64,000 nucleotides of DNA from Planctomyces sp. SH-PL62 (GTDB lineage Bacteria; Planctomycetota; Planctomycetia; Planctomycetales; Planctomycetaceae). The translations under genes were made by a program, and so were the position numbers. The notes beneath the pieces were generated by a model. The model was not told the origin of the DNA and did not search any database. It saw nothing but the letters and a program-made list of their open reading frames with translations. The stretch spans positions 1-64,000 of the forward strand of contig CAMDEA010000007.1 in assembly GCA_945893045.1 (NCBI GenBank). Direction: 5' to 3'. Positions within the stretch are counted from its first letter, which is position 1; every line of letters starts with the position of its first letter. Below are positions 1 through 8,458 of this stretch, piece after piece.

Positions 1-99
1 AACCGCAAGGACGTGGTCCGTGGAGCACTGACGTGACGTCCCCTCACGCTCACGAGGCTGGTTCGCGTCGGGTGAAGCTCCCCTCGAAAGGATGAGGCT

Positions 100-1431
100 G
101 TGAAACTCGCAATGATTTCGATGTGTCTGCTCGTGCTCAGCGTGTCCGCGGTTCAGGCTGCGGAGACGGTGATCGGCGAGCCCGCGCGATCGGCGGTCGA
201 AGATGCCCCCAAAGGCTCGCTGGTCATCATCGGCGGGTCGGAACGGTTTCGGGATCGAGAGTTGTGGGACACGGTCGTGGAGTTAGCGGGCGGCGACGGC
301 GCAAAGATCGCCATTTTCCCCACGGCTTCCAGCGGTCAACCGATCAAGACGTGCGCCAAGCTCGTGCAGGCCCTGAACCGCGCGGGAGCGGACTCCTTCG
401 TGGTTCCCGTGGCCTGGAGCGAAGTCGATCGCGACGTTCAGGAAGCGGTCTTTGATCCAGAATTGGTCGAGCGCGTGCGATCCGCCACCGGCGTTTATTT
501 TATCGGCGGAGCTCAAGGCCGAATCGTGGACGCTTTGCTGGACGACGATCGCGAGCAGACTCCGATGCTCAAAGCGATTTGGGAGGTCTATCGTCGCGGC
601 GGCGTGATCGCGGGCACCAGTGCCGGCGCGGCGATCATGAGTCATGTGATGTTTCGCGATGCTCCGCCGCCGCTGCAAGTTCTGAAAAACGGCGTCACGA
701 TGGGCGATGAGATCGACGACGGCCTGGGCTTCCTGGACAAGAACTGGTTCGTCGAGCAGCACTGCCTGGTCCGCGGCCGCTTCGCGCGAGCGTTGGTCGC
801 GATGCACTCGCAGAAGATTCCGTTCGGCATCGGCGTGGACGAGAACACCGCTCTGGTTGTCCGACGCGGCGTTGAAGCGACTGTGATCGGCTACAAGGGA
901 GTCCTCATCATGGACATCTCACAGGCTAAGAATGATTCGAAGATGGACGAGTTCAGCTTGAAGAACGTCAAATTGAGCTACCTGGACCGCGGCGACTCCA
1001 TCAATTTGGTGACGCGAGAAGTCACGCCGGCGGAAGAGAAACTCGACGACATCAAGCTCGATCCAAACGCGACCGACTTCAGCCCGTACTTCAATCACCG
1101 GATGTTTTACACCGACATCCTGGGCAATGCGGCCGTCGCCGATTTGCTCGGCCGGCTGATCGACAACAAAGAATCCGAAGCGATCGGCTTGGCCTTCAGC
1201 GGGCTTGATTCCAAGCACGAGCCGTCTGACGGTTTCGAGTTCCGATTCTATCGCGGCCCGGACAGCAAGGGCTGGTACACCGAGGACTACGGCGGCGAGG
1301 ACTACACAGTGCTCGACATTCACCTCGACGTCCGCCCGATCCGCATCAACGGCCCGCTGTACGAACACCGCATGCCCACCGAAGAGACTCGCCGCGAGAC
1401 CCCTGCCGACGCGACCGAGCTGACGGAGTAG
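100..1431 (+). CDS. cyanophycinase-like secreted serine peptidase (S51)
   Basis: Peptidase family S51 member related to cyanophycinase, which cleaves beta-Asp-Arg dipeptides from cyanophycin. The first 20 residues form a signal peptide (hydrophobic core LLVLSVSAVQA), so it should act outside the cytoplasm. The family features are visible: LVIIGGSE near residue 41, the IFPTASS strand near 72, YFIGGAQGR near 133, and the nucleophile elbow GTSAGA with Ser174. The C-terminal part, from about residue 300, extends beyond the usual 270-290 residue enzyme and has no domain I recognise. The start is GTG, preceded by a purine-rich AAAGGATGAGG. No cyanophycin synthetase is in the window, so the substrate may be another beta-aspartyl or isopeptide-containing polymer. 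The family call is firm; the substrate is inference. Confidence 0.85.
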   Translation: MKLAMISMCLLVLSVSAVQAAETVIGEPARSAVEDAPKGSLVIIGGSERFRDRELWDTVVELAGGDGAKIAIFPTASSGQPIKTCAKLVQALNRAGADSFVVPVAWSEVDRDVQEAVFDPELVERVRSATGVYFIGGAQGRIVDALLDDDREQTPMLKAIWEVYRRGGVIAGTSAGAAIMSHVMFRDAPPPLQVLKNGVTMGDEIDDGLGFLDKNWFVEQHCLVRGRFARALVAMHSQKIPFGIGVDENTALVVRRGVEATVIGYKGVLIMDISQAKNDSKMDEFSLKNVKLSYLDRGDSINLVTREVTPAEEKLDDIKLDPNATDFSPYFNHRMFYTDILGNAAVADLLGRLIDNKESEAIGLAFSGLDSKHEPSDGFEFRFYRGPDSKGWYTEDYGGEDYTVLDIHLDVRPIRINGPLYEHRMPTEETRRETPADATELTE

Positions 1432-1439
1432 GACGAGCC

Positions 1440-1566
1440 GGGGTCAGGTCTTCAAATTTCATTTTTGGCCTCGCGATTTACCCCTGACTCTCTTCTCACA
1501 GCGCCCGTTCAAACCATATCGCACCTCATTCGCGGTGCCAAAAATGAAATTTGAAGACCTGACCCC
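1440..1566. repeat. REP-like inverted repeat, 30-bp perfect arms
   Basis: Left arm 1440-1469 starts GGGGTCAGGTCTTCAAATTT; right arm 1537-1566 is its exact reverse complement. The loop is 67 bp. It lies between two convergent genes, 9 bp after the cyanophycinase stop. The 'GGGGTCAGG...' end resembles palindromes associated elsewhere with REP-type (Y1) transposases, but no transposase is present here. Confidence 0.85.
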
Positions 1567-1592
1567 TGATCGGTTCTCGAATGCCGTGCGTC

Positions 1593-2975
1593 TCACTTCG
1601 CCGCTTGCCGCGCGGGGATGAACTCCAGCAAGCGGACCAGTCCCAGGTCGCGGTTGTTGAACTTCTCCAAGTTCTTCGTTTCGACGGCGAAGACGAACGA
1701 AACTTGCTGGCCCGTCGGTGCGGCGCAGAGGTGATAGAACCACGTCATCGGCACACCGTCCGCCTCCCCTTCCACGGTGACGCGAAACAGAAAGCGGCGG
1801 TCGTTGGCGTTGCGCGGTTGAAGCTGCTCGGACTTTGTGATCCCTTTCAGCCGCTTGCCGAGTGTCTGCCGGATGTCCGTCTGAAACTGTTCTTCGGAGG
1901 TATGGCTGCCAGTCGCGGCGGCGGGAATCGGCGAGACATTGACCTGCGCGACCAAGCTCCCTTGTTCCATCATGCGAAAGACGGCGACGTCTTTGGTTTG
2001 GTGGAACTGATACCAATTGCGGTCGTGATAGAACCGCAACCCCCACGACTCGAAGCGCAGGAACTGCATCTCCGTCGCCGGTTCGAGCGGGATTTCGGCG
2101 ACCGCTTTATCGTTCAGCAAGTTTGTCTCGGAAGCAGCGTCGGCGAGTGAACGCTCCAAAGTGACATTCGCGGTCACTTCCATTCCGGGCATGACGGCAC
2201 CGATGGAGCGGCCTTCCGTTTGTTGGACGCGAGCGCGGGTGATCATTTTCGCGGCTCGATCAAACGTGAATTCTCCGGCCAGTTGCACTGTTGTCGTAGC
2301 ACCGAGCGTTGCTCCATCCGCATTGCCGGTGAATGTCACGCGAGCAGAGGCGGCGTCCGCCTCTTCCAGTTTGCAGGTGATCTCACCCTTAGTCATCGCC
2401 TCGATGCCGGACAACATCTGCACGGCCCAACTTTCGGGCTTCCAAGATTCTCCGGCCGCGACTTCTTCACGCGGCAGCAAACTCAAGAGCGGTAAGCTAT
2501 CGCCCGGAGTGCGCAGCAAGTCGAGTTGGTCGTAGGTCAGCGTCGCTGTCGAGCTGTAGAGGAACGCTCCTTCGCGGCGTCCCTGAGCAACGATCAGGTG
2601 CCGCGTCTCCGGCAGCTTGAGCGTGGACTTCTTCGGCGCGGCCCCTTCCGGGGCATCGGCGGGAGAGACCTCGGTGTCATTGCTGGCGAAGCGATACAGT
2701 CGAACCGCTCGCAACGTTTCGGCATCGCGGCCGGTCCCGCTCAGACGCCGCTCGAAGAAGCGATACTGCGCGTCGGCGGTCAGTTTCAGCGGGATCGTCT
2801 TGCCGCCACCAGCCGCCGTTTTGAGCTGACCGCTGACCTGCACATGACTCCGCACCACCTTGATGCGCGCGTCTGACTCCGGTTCCGCGAGTTCCACTTT
2901 GTCTGCCGCGAACAGCGACAGATCACCGATCATCAAGCTCAGACACAGGCATCCCAGCCAACGCCGTTTCATCAT
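1593..2975 (-). CDS. secreted protein of unknown function
   Basis: A 460-residue protein with a clear signal peptide (two Met, RR, then LGCLCLSLMIGDLSLFA). The middle is beta-rich and contains no motif I recognise. The C-terminal third (about residues 300-450; FESWGLRFYHDRNWYQF...) looks like a PsbP/DcrB-type single domain that reads as a compact alpha/beta unit, but this is a weak guess. The start is ATG ATG after GGGAGGGAG, a strong ribosome binding site. It converges with the cyanophycinase-like gene and is followed upstream by a repeat-filled gap, so it appears monocistronic. Function unknown. Confidence 0.75.
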   Translation of the reverse strand: MMKRRWLGCLCLSLMIGDLSLFAADKVELAEPESDARIKVVRSHVQVSGQLKTAAGGGKTIPLKLTADAQYRFFERRLSGTGRDAETLRAVRLYRFASNDTEVSPADAPEGAAPKKSTLKLPETRHLIVAQGRREGAFLYSSTATLTYDQLDLLRTPGDSLPLLSLLPREEVAAGESWKPESWAVQMLSGIEAMTKGEITCKLEEADAASARVTFTGNADGATLGATTTVQLAGEFTFDRAAKMITRARVQQTEGRSIGAVMPGMEVTANVTLERSLADAASETNLLNDKAVAEIPLEPATEMQFLRFESWGLRFYHDRNWYQFHQTKDVAVFRMMEQGSLVAQVNVSPIPAAATGSHTSEEQFQTDIRQTLGKRLKGITKSEQLQPRNANDRRFLFRVTVEGEADGVPMTWFYHLCAAPTGQQVSFVFAVETKNLEKFNNRDLGLVRLLEFIPARQAAK

Positions 2976-3108
2976 GGCTCCCTCCCGAACTGAGTCCGAT
3001 TTCCTTTAGTCGGTCGCGTAAATATCTCAACGGAGTCCGTGAGGGAAGTCCGCTTGAGTGAGTCGTGGGCTCACGACGCACTTTGCACCGGCGGCGGTTC
3101 CGGATTAC

Positions 3109-3346
3109 GCCCCCATCGACCTTGCGTCGATGGAGCGAAAGATCGAGTGCTAATCAGCGACACCACGAGTCGTTGTTAGACCCCATCCGCCTCGTGCGGA
3201 TGGTGAATCAGATTTTTCGACGTTCTTCACCCAGTGATCTTCTTCACCATCCGCACGAGGCGGATGGGGTCTAAGAATCGGCCAGATAACGCCACATCGG
3301 TTAGCACGCCATCGGACGCTCCATCCAGACAAGCTGGATGGGGGCG
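3109..3346. repeat. nested palindrome (one inverted repeat inside another)
   Basis: The 2976-3375 gap holds no gene. Inner arms 3177-3207 and 3243-3273 are 31-bp perfect inverted repeats. They are flanked by outer arms 3109-3153 and 3301-3346, which match each other at roughly three quarters of positions and each contain a small hairpin (CATCGAC..GTCGATG and CATCCAG..CTGGATG). The younger, perfect element seems to have inserted in the loop of an older, decayed one. Confidence 0.8.
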
Positions 3347-3375
3347 GAAACAATCGCAAAGTGCGTCACGCTCTC

Positions 3376-5622
3376 TCACCGTCGGGTCACGCGAGCCGGG
3401 GTCAGTTGTTCCGCAACATCGAGATCGCGAAATGGAGCCGGAAGCTTCGCGAGCAGACGCTCGTCGCGCTTCCCCGTCCGATGCTCGCGCTGCGCCGTCA
3501 GCCAGCGCTCGCTCCGTTCCAGCAGCCAATGGCCGAGCGGTCGCGGTGCCTCGGCGATGGACACGGTCGCGAGTTGGCCGGGACCGAGCAATCGGCTCGT
3601 CGCGCGATCCAATGACACGTAGCCGACGACGTGCGGTTCGAGCAGCTCTTGCGAATCGCGGCCGCGCTGTGCGGGTTGACTCCCCGAAACTTTGGTCGCG
3701 ATCGGACCACCCGCGCCGGCACACAGCGCGGGGTGCGGTGCCTGGACTGTCGCTCGCGGTTCGAGTTTGTGCAGTGCGCCATCCGCCGTGAAGCCATCCT
3801 CGGTCAAACGCACGCGGACGACATGATCCAGACTCAGCGACGCGGCCTCAAATTGTTCCGGCGAGATGAGCACTCGGACTTCTTTTTCCTCGGCATCGCC
3901 GATCACCAGCAGTTCCCGTCCCGGTGCGACGTAGCTGCCGATCAGCGACGGCAAATCGGAGGCGGCCACCACGCCGGACAGCGGAGCGCGGATCAGCAGT
4001 TGATCGCACAGTTGATCGAGTTCCCTCAGTCGGGTTTGCAGTCCGGCGCGGTTGTCGTCTTCGGCATTGCGGGCCGCGAGTTCTCCCGCCTGTTGAAACG
4101 AGCGGCCCCGCAGTTCCGAGCGTTCAATCTCAATCACCAACTGTCGGCGCTGCGATTCGAGTTCATGATTGCTCAATCGAATCAGCAGATCACCCGCGCG
4201 CACGGTTTGTCCGGATTCAATCAACACTTCTTCGACGAAGCCGGGTGACTCGGCGCGCACGGTCGCGGCATCGACCGACTCAATGACGCCGGGAAGCGCG
4301 ATCGAATGCCAGGCCGTCACCGACGTCAGCAGCCACGTCAAACTTGCGGCGGAACACGCGACGATGGCCGCGAAACGCCTTCGTCGTGGCCGCTCGAACG
4401 CCGTGCCGACCAGCACATACCGCAGTCCGCGCCACAGCGGATGCAGGAACCATGCGAGAACCGCCCCCGCTGCCAGCAAGATGCCCGCGCCTTCGAACCA
4501 GACGGCGGCGGCGAGGATCAGCGAGACGCTCACCACCATGCGCCACATCGCCGACGTCACGCCATAGGCCGCGACCAGCCAGGTCCGTCCCTCTGGCCAA
4601 GTGGGCGATGTCGATTTCACTCCCAACAGCCAGCGCTTGGCCAAGTGGGTCAACCATTGCTGCCCGTGAGCCGCGAGATTCGGCAGCTCCAACCAATCGG
4701 CCAGAATGTAGTAACCATCAAATCGCATCAGCGGATTCGCGTTGAACAGCAGAGTCACGACGCTGGCGGTCAGCATCAGTTGCAGCAGATGCTGACGCAG
4801 CAGCTCGTCGTGCGTGTTCGCCCAGAGCATCGCCGCGAGCGCCGCGATCAGCAGTTCCGCGAACATCCCCGCCGCCGACGCGACGATGCGTCGCCACTTC
4901 GGCAACCGCCAGGTCGAAGTCAGATCGACATAAGGAATCGGCGCGAGCAAGACGAAGACGATCCCCGCCTCGCGCACTCGTCCACCGAACCGCACACACG
5001 CCAATCCGTGCGATGCTTCGTGAACGATCTTCAGTCCCATTCCCCACAACGCGATCCACAGCCAATTGTGCGGCGACAGAACGATCGCCGATTCCCGCCA
5101 GAGTTGCTCGGTGTGCGGCGCGAGTTGCCACACCGCACCGGCCATGACCGCCAGCCACAGCAGCAACCCGCCCAGGCTAAACAATCCGCCAGCAATCGAA
5201 TCCAAAACTTCCAGCATGGGCTGCGGACAACCCAGCGGCAGTCGAATGCTCAGCGGGTTCAGCCGTCGCGCGAGCTTCGCGGCTGCGCCTTCATCAGCTC
5301 GGCCATCTTGGTCGCGCGGCCCGTCCGCCGCGAGCAGCTTGGATTCCACCAGCCAATGACAGATGACTCCGGCCTGTTGTTCATCGAGCGCCTCGCGGCC
5401 GAGCACGGCGACGGTTTGCGTGATCGCGTCACCCACCGTCGTCCGGCCGTCAAGCAGTGACAGAAACGTGTACTCCGGCAGCCCAATCCGAAAGTACGCC
5501 CCACGGCTGGCGTCTTCGAGGACGTAGCATTCGGCCCCGCCATACGACTGCCAGGTAAACGACACTTCCTCCCGCAGTCGCGGTCGAAGCTGTCGCAGTT
5601 CGTAGGTGCGGATGTCGTTCAT
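3376..5622 (-). CDS. PqqD-like / M50 zinc metalloprotease / HlyD fusion
   Basis: A 748-residue membrane protein of the 'putative peptide zinc metalloprotease' type. Numbering here starts three residues upstream of the chosen ATG. Residues 20-100 resemble a PqqD-type winged helix (peptide recognition in RiPP pathways). From about 150 come several TM segments with the site-2-protease zinc motif H204-E-A-S-H208 and the second ligand motif NANPLMRFDG (297-306; Asp305). A TM near 430 is followed by a HlyD/biotinyl-lipoyl half-motif (VRAESPGFVEEVLIESGQ), a coiled coil, a second lipoyl half and a beta-barrel. The start at 5622 (MNDIRTYELR) is preferred because the next upstream codon is TTG. It is the last gene of an export-like cluster, separated from GAF-HlyD by a 391-bp repeat-bearing gap. 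Likely role: processing and/or export of a peptide across the envelope (inference). Confidence 0.85.
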   Translation of the reverse strand: MNDIRTYELRQLRPRLREEVSFTWQSYGGAECYVLEDASRGAYFRIGLPEYTFLSLLDGRTTVGDAITQTVAVLGREALDEQQAGVICHWLVESKLLAADGPRDQDGRADEGAAAKLARRLNPLSIRLPLGCPQPMLEVLDSIAGGLFSLGGLLLWLAVMAGAVWQLAPHTEQLWRESAIVLSPHNWLWIALWGMGLKIVHEASHGLACVRFGGRVREAGIVFVLLAPIPYVDLTSTWRLPKWRRIVASAAGMFAELLIAALAAMLWANTHDELLRQHLLQLMLTASVVTLLFNANPLMRFDGYYILADWLELPNLAAHGQQWLTHLAKRWLLGVKSTSPTWPEGRTWLVAAYGVTSAMWRMVVSVSLILAAAVWFEGAGILLAAGAVLAWFLHPLWRGLRYVLVGTAFERPRRRRFAAIVACSAASLTWLLTSVTAWHSIALPGVIESVDAATVRAESPGFVEEVLIESGQTVRAGDLLIRLSNHELESQRRQLVIEIERSELRGRSFQQAGELAARNAEDDNRAGLQTRLRELDQLCDQLLIRAPLSGVVAASDLPSLIGSYVAPGRELLVIGDAEEKEVRVLISPEQFEAASLSLDHVVRVRLTEDGFTADGALHKLEPRATVQAPHPALCAGAGGPIATKVSGSQPAQRGRDSQELLEPHVVGYVSLDRATSRLLGPGQLATVSIAEAPRPLGHWLLERSERWLTAQREHRTGKRDERLLAKLPAPFRDLDVAEQLTPARVTRR

Positions 5623-5813
5623 GCGCTGCAAGCTGGCGAAAAATGGAGGGCAAAAAATAGGGAACTCAGAAATGTTGGGGCTTGGCCGTCTTTCACTCTC
5701 CGTCCGTCATTTTGGGTTCTTCGAGATTTGAAGCGGCTTAGTGACAGCGTTGAGGCCATCGTCGAGAGTTTTTCTGAGGAATCGCAGAGATGCGTAATTC
5801 TTGGTTTGAGTCA

Positions 5814-5902
5814 TCCGTGTGCGCGTTCCGATCCGTGTGCGAAGTGCGTTGGCCCTCAAATCGAACGCACTTCGCACACGGATTGGAGCGTCCACACGGA
5901 TC
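5814..5902. repeat. inverted repeat, about 38-bp arms, in the M50-GAF/HlyD gap
   Basis: Left arm 5814-5851 and right arm 5865-5902 pair with only a few mismatches around a 13-bp loop; the inner 21 bp (CCGTGTGCGAAGTGCGTT side) are perfect. Weaker pairing continues outward to about 5785 and 5930. The gap 5623-6013 has no gene. A hairpin this long would be expected to reduce read-through into the M50 gene. Confidence 0.8.
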
Positions 5903-6013
5903 AATACAGTTTCGGAATCGCCACGGAAAACTCAGTCCATCAAGTGCCAGACTTTTGCGACTTGCCACTCCAGACCGGGAAGCTCCCCATTCGCCGGCCT
6001 GTCTTTGATTTCC

Positions 6014-7564
6014 TCACCAAGGCAACCACCGCCGGACCTGGTCGAACGCCTTATGAAACAGATTCCAAGCCAGCGGGTGTCGCGGTCCAAACACGACGGC
6101 AGTGCCGCGTTGGCCGGGACGCAGTGCCTCATTCGGATTCGGCAATTCGACTTCGGCGACGAACACATCGGCCGAGTCGCGAATCTCGGAACGGGGACGG
6201 ATGCGCGACAACGTTCCGCTGACCGGTTCGCTCAGCCGGCCATCGAAACGCAACTCAACCGTGTCACCGACGGCGATGTGCCGATAGTCCGCCGCGGGGG
6301 CTGCGACTTCGACGCGCAACTGATCGAGCGGTCCGATCTCAAACAACACATGCCCGGTCTCGACCGGTGCTGATGAGAGCTTGTCGATGCTGCCGCTCAG
6401 CACGATGCCGTCGAGTGGTGCTCTCAACTCCAACAAACTTTCGCGACGCCGCAACAATTCGACCTTCGCGTCGAGCTGCTCGACTTCCAGCCGCGCGAGT
6501 TCCGACTTGCTCAAGTCGCCGCGAGCCAAGCTGCTGTCACGTTGCTGTTGAGCCTGCCGGCGATCGGCTTCGAGTCCTGCCAATTCCCAGCGCACTTCGC
6601 GGCCATCCATGCGAGCCAGCGTCTGCCCCACACGGATGGTGTCTCCCGGTTGCACGAACGACGTCTCGATCAAGCCTTGATGCGGAGCCACCACGAAGCG
6701 CCGCTGCATCGGCTCGATCACCACACGGCACGAAATGCGATACGGCACCGGCCAGGCCATCGCGGCAACGACGATCACGGAGCCAGCGGTCATGATCGCC
6801 AGCGCACTCCGGCCGATCGCGCGGCGAAGCTGCGTCCACGAACGGCGTAACCAACCCCCTTCGGCACGGGCGCTCAACGCCAGTGTGCTCACGAGACAGT
6901 CGGCCGTCGTGCGCAGAAATCGCAGACGCGCCGGATCGTGCGCGGCGGCTCGTGACCCGGAGATGATCAACACTCCCCTGACGCGGCCGTTGTCCTGTAA
7001 CACGAAGGTCGCGGCAGCATCGACACGCGAGGCTTCCACCAAACGGCGATGCGCCAGCAAGGCATGTCGATTCGTTGAGCCTAGCGGCGGCCACGAGCCG
7101 TCCGTCTGACGCGCGGCGGCTTCGTCGGCGACCGATTGCAACAGGTCGGCGGTCTCAGATCGTTGATCGAACGTCGGCAGGCCGGAGATCGTTCGCAACG
7201 TGCAACGGCCGGAGGAACTTCGCCAGGCCAGTGCAACGCGGTCGAGTTGCAAGTGAGCGGCAAGTTGTTCGACGACAACACGACTCGCGGCCGTCAGACC
7301 ATCCGCACGCGCGGCGCGTGAGTTCAAATCCAGAATCGCCGCCGTGGCGGCAGCCAGATCGTGTGGCAGGTTTTCAACGTGCGCATGCGAGTGGGGCGGC
7401 GTCAGCCCCCCGGTGAATTCGTCGCCACCAAACCGGGGGACTGACGCCGCCCCGCTCGCCTGCGTGGTGATTTCCTCAAGTCGCCTTAGCTCTTCAACGT
7501 CGCGTTTCGACAAGACGGGCACGTTGGAAACGTGCCCCACGTTCGGAGGATCGACCGTCGGCAT
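6014..7564 (-). CDS. GAF-domain / HlyD periplasmic adaptor fusion
   Basis: A 516-residue protein. The N-terminal 65 residues are largely encoded by repeat DNA (NVGHVSNVP at the start, then GGLTPPHS). Residues about 80-240 look like a GAF sensory domain (VVEQLAAHLQLDRVALAWRS...; FVLQDNGRVRGVLIISG). One TM (about 265-285; SALAIMTAGSVIVVAAMAW) is followed by a HlyD-type adaptor: lipoyl half-motif (VVAPHQGLIETSFVQPGD), a short coiled coil, the second half (LRAPLDGIVLSG), then beta-barrel to the end. The ATG at 7564 follows the GGGGAG of the upstream hlyD stop region. The arrangement puts GAF in the cytoplasm and the adaptor in the periplasm, so it could gate the export system in response to a ligand (inference). 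Confidence 0.8.
   Translation of the reverse strand: MPTVDPPNVGHVSNVPVLSKRDVEELRRLEEITTQASGAASVPRFGGDEFTGGLTPPHSHAHVENLPHDLAAATAAILDLNSRAARADGLTAASRVVVEQLAAHLQLDRVALAWRSSSGRCTLRTISGLPTFDQRSETADLLQSVADEAAARQTDGSWPPLGSTNRHALLAHRRLVEASRVDAAATFVLQDNGRVRGVLIISGSRAAAHDPARLRFLRTTADCLVSTLALSARAEGGWLRRSWTQLRRAIGRSALAIMTAGSVIVVAAMAWPVPYRISCRVVIEPMQRRFVVAPHQGLIETSFVQPGDTIRVGQTLARMDGREVRWELAGLEADRRQAQQQRDSSLARGDLSKSELARLEVEQLDAKVELLRRRESLLELRAPLDGIVLSGSIDKLSSAPVETGHVLFEIGPLDQLRVEVAAPAADYRHIAVGDTVELRFDGRLSEPVSGTLSRIRPRSEIRDSADVFVAEVELPNPNEALRPGQRGTAVVFGPRHPLAWNLFHKAFDQVRRWLPW
7387..7460. repeat. GGCGAGCGGGG-family palindrome inside the GAF-HlyD gene
   Basis: Arms 7387-7414 and 7432-7459 belong to the same family as the palindromes at 44375-44472 and 46487-46591 (core GGGGCGGCGTCAGCCCCCCGG). 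Here it is read in frame and encodes residues near GGDEFTGGLTPPHSH in the linker before the GAF domain. Confidence 0.8.
7517..7538. repeat. short palindrome GGGCACGTT-GGA-AACGTGCCC
   Basis: Perfect 9-bp arms around GGA, within the first 20 codons of the GAF-HlyD gene, encoding the peptide NVGHVSNVP. It is a second repeat remnant in the same N-terminal linker. Confidence 0.65.
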
Positions 7565-7568
7565 GATC

Positions 7569-8458
7569 TCACTCCCCAGCAAGCGTCAGCCGTTGCCCGC
7601 TGCGCAGGCGACCGTCGCGGTTGTCGAGGATCACATCGACTCGGACGAGTCCGCTTTCGGCGTGCGTCACCGGAGACACGAATTCGACCTCACCCGTCAG
7701 CGGCTTTTCGTCGGCCTGGCCAGACAGCTTCACGCGCTGTGCTTTGCTGAAGCGGACGGACTGTTCGGCGGGGACATAGAACTTCGCCCGCAGCCGGTCG
7801 AGCCGCACGACGGTGAACAGTTTCGGTTCGGTCAACGAGACGAACTCGCCGGGATCGCGATAGATCTCGGTGACAACGCCGTCGATCGGGCTGCGGATCA
7901 TGCGTCGCTGCAACTGAACCGCGATCTTCTTCACTTCCAAGCGATCGACGGCCAGCATCTCCTCCGCCAACTTGAGTTTCGCCCGCGCCGATTCGGCATC
8001 GGTCTTCGCCCGCGAAAACTCATCGCGACTCCCGCCCCCCGTGCGGTTGATCTCGGCCAGCGCGTTGAGCCGTTGCTGCTTAAGTTCCCATTCCGCCGTC
8101 GCCGCTTCGATGGCAGCAGTCGAATCGGCCTTGTACTGGGCGATCTCCAATGTGGCTTTGAGATAATCGTCGTCGAGCGTGCCCAGCACCTCGGCCTTCT
8201 TCACCGTTTGACCAAGCTCGACACGAACATCCTGCACGATGCCGGACTCGGCGGCGGCGACGTCGATGGTTTGATAAGGCTCGGTGAAGCCCTCGGACCG
8301 CTTGGGGTCGATGCGGTTCGCGCCGAGGAGAAACAACAGCAGGAAGAGAATCGGAAATTGATAATTGGAAATTGGAAATTGGAAATTGAAGACCGACCGG
8401 CTTCGTCTCTTCCAATTTTCAATTTCCAATTTCCAATTTCCAATCTCCCACTTTTCAT
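7569..8458 (-). CDS. HlyD-family periplasmic adaptor; 5' end out of frame across a heptamer array
   Basis: Membrane-fusion protein: one TM (FPILFLLLFLLG), a first lipoyl half-motif (VAAAESGIVQDVRVELGQ), a helical hairpin of about 90 residues, a second half-motif (MIRSPIDGVVTEIYRDPGE) and a beta-barrel. About 290 residues, short for the family. The best start is ATG 8458: it overlaps the secA-like stop (TGATG) and has GGGGGAGG 7 nt upstream. From that ATG, however, the frame differs from the HlyD frame; the span is 890 nt, not a multiple of 3. The shift falls in the 7-bp repeats at 8352-8447. Gain of one unit or loss of two restores a single reading frame. Without that, translation would need a weak start such as TTG at 8429. 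Either phase-variable, slippage-dependent or mutated; the downstream frame is intact. Confidence 0.8.
8352..8447. repeat. inverted pair of heptamer arrays at the 5' end of hlyD
   Basis: Plus-strand 8352-8388 is about five copies of GGAAATT (one degenerate, GATAATT); 8410-8447 is about five copies of CCAATTT/TCAATTT, the reverse complement of the first. A 7-bp unit changes the reading frame with each gain or loss. The array lies directly between the SD/ATG and the TM segment of the hlyD product. Confidence 0.9.

Noticed and set aside
1440-1566. Insertion sequence remnant
   Set aside because: There is no transposase fragment in the 67-bp loop and no direct target repeat that I can recognise; best called a REP-like palindrome.
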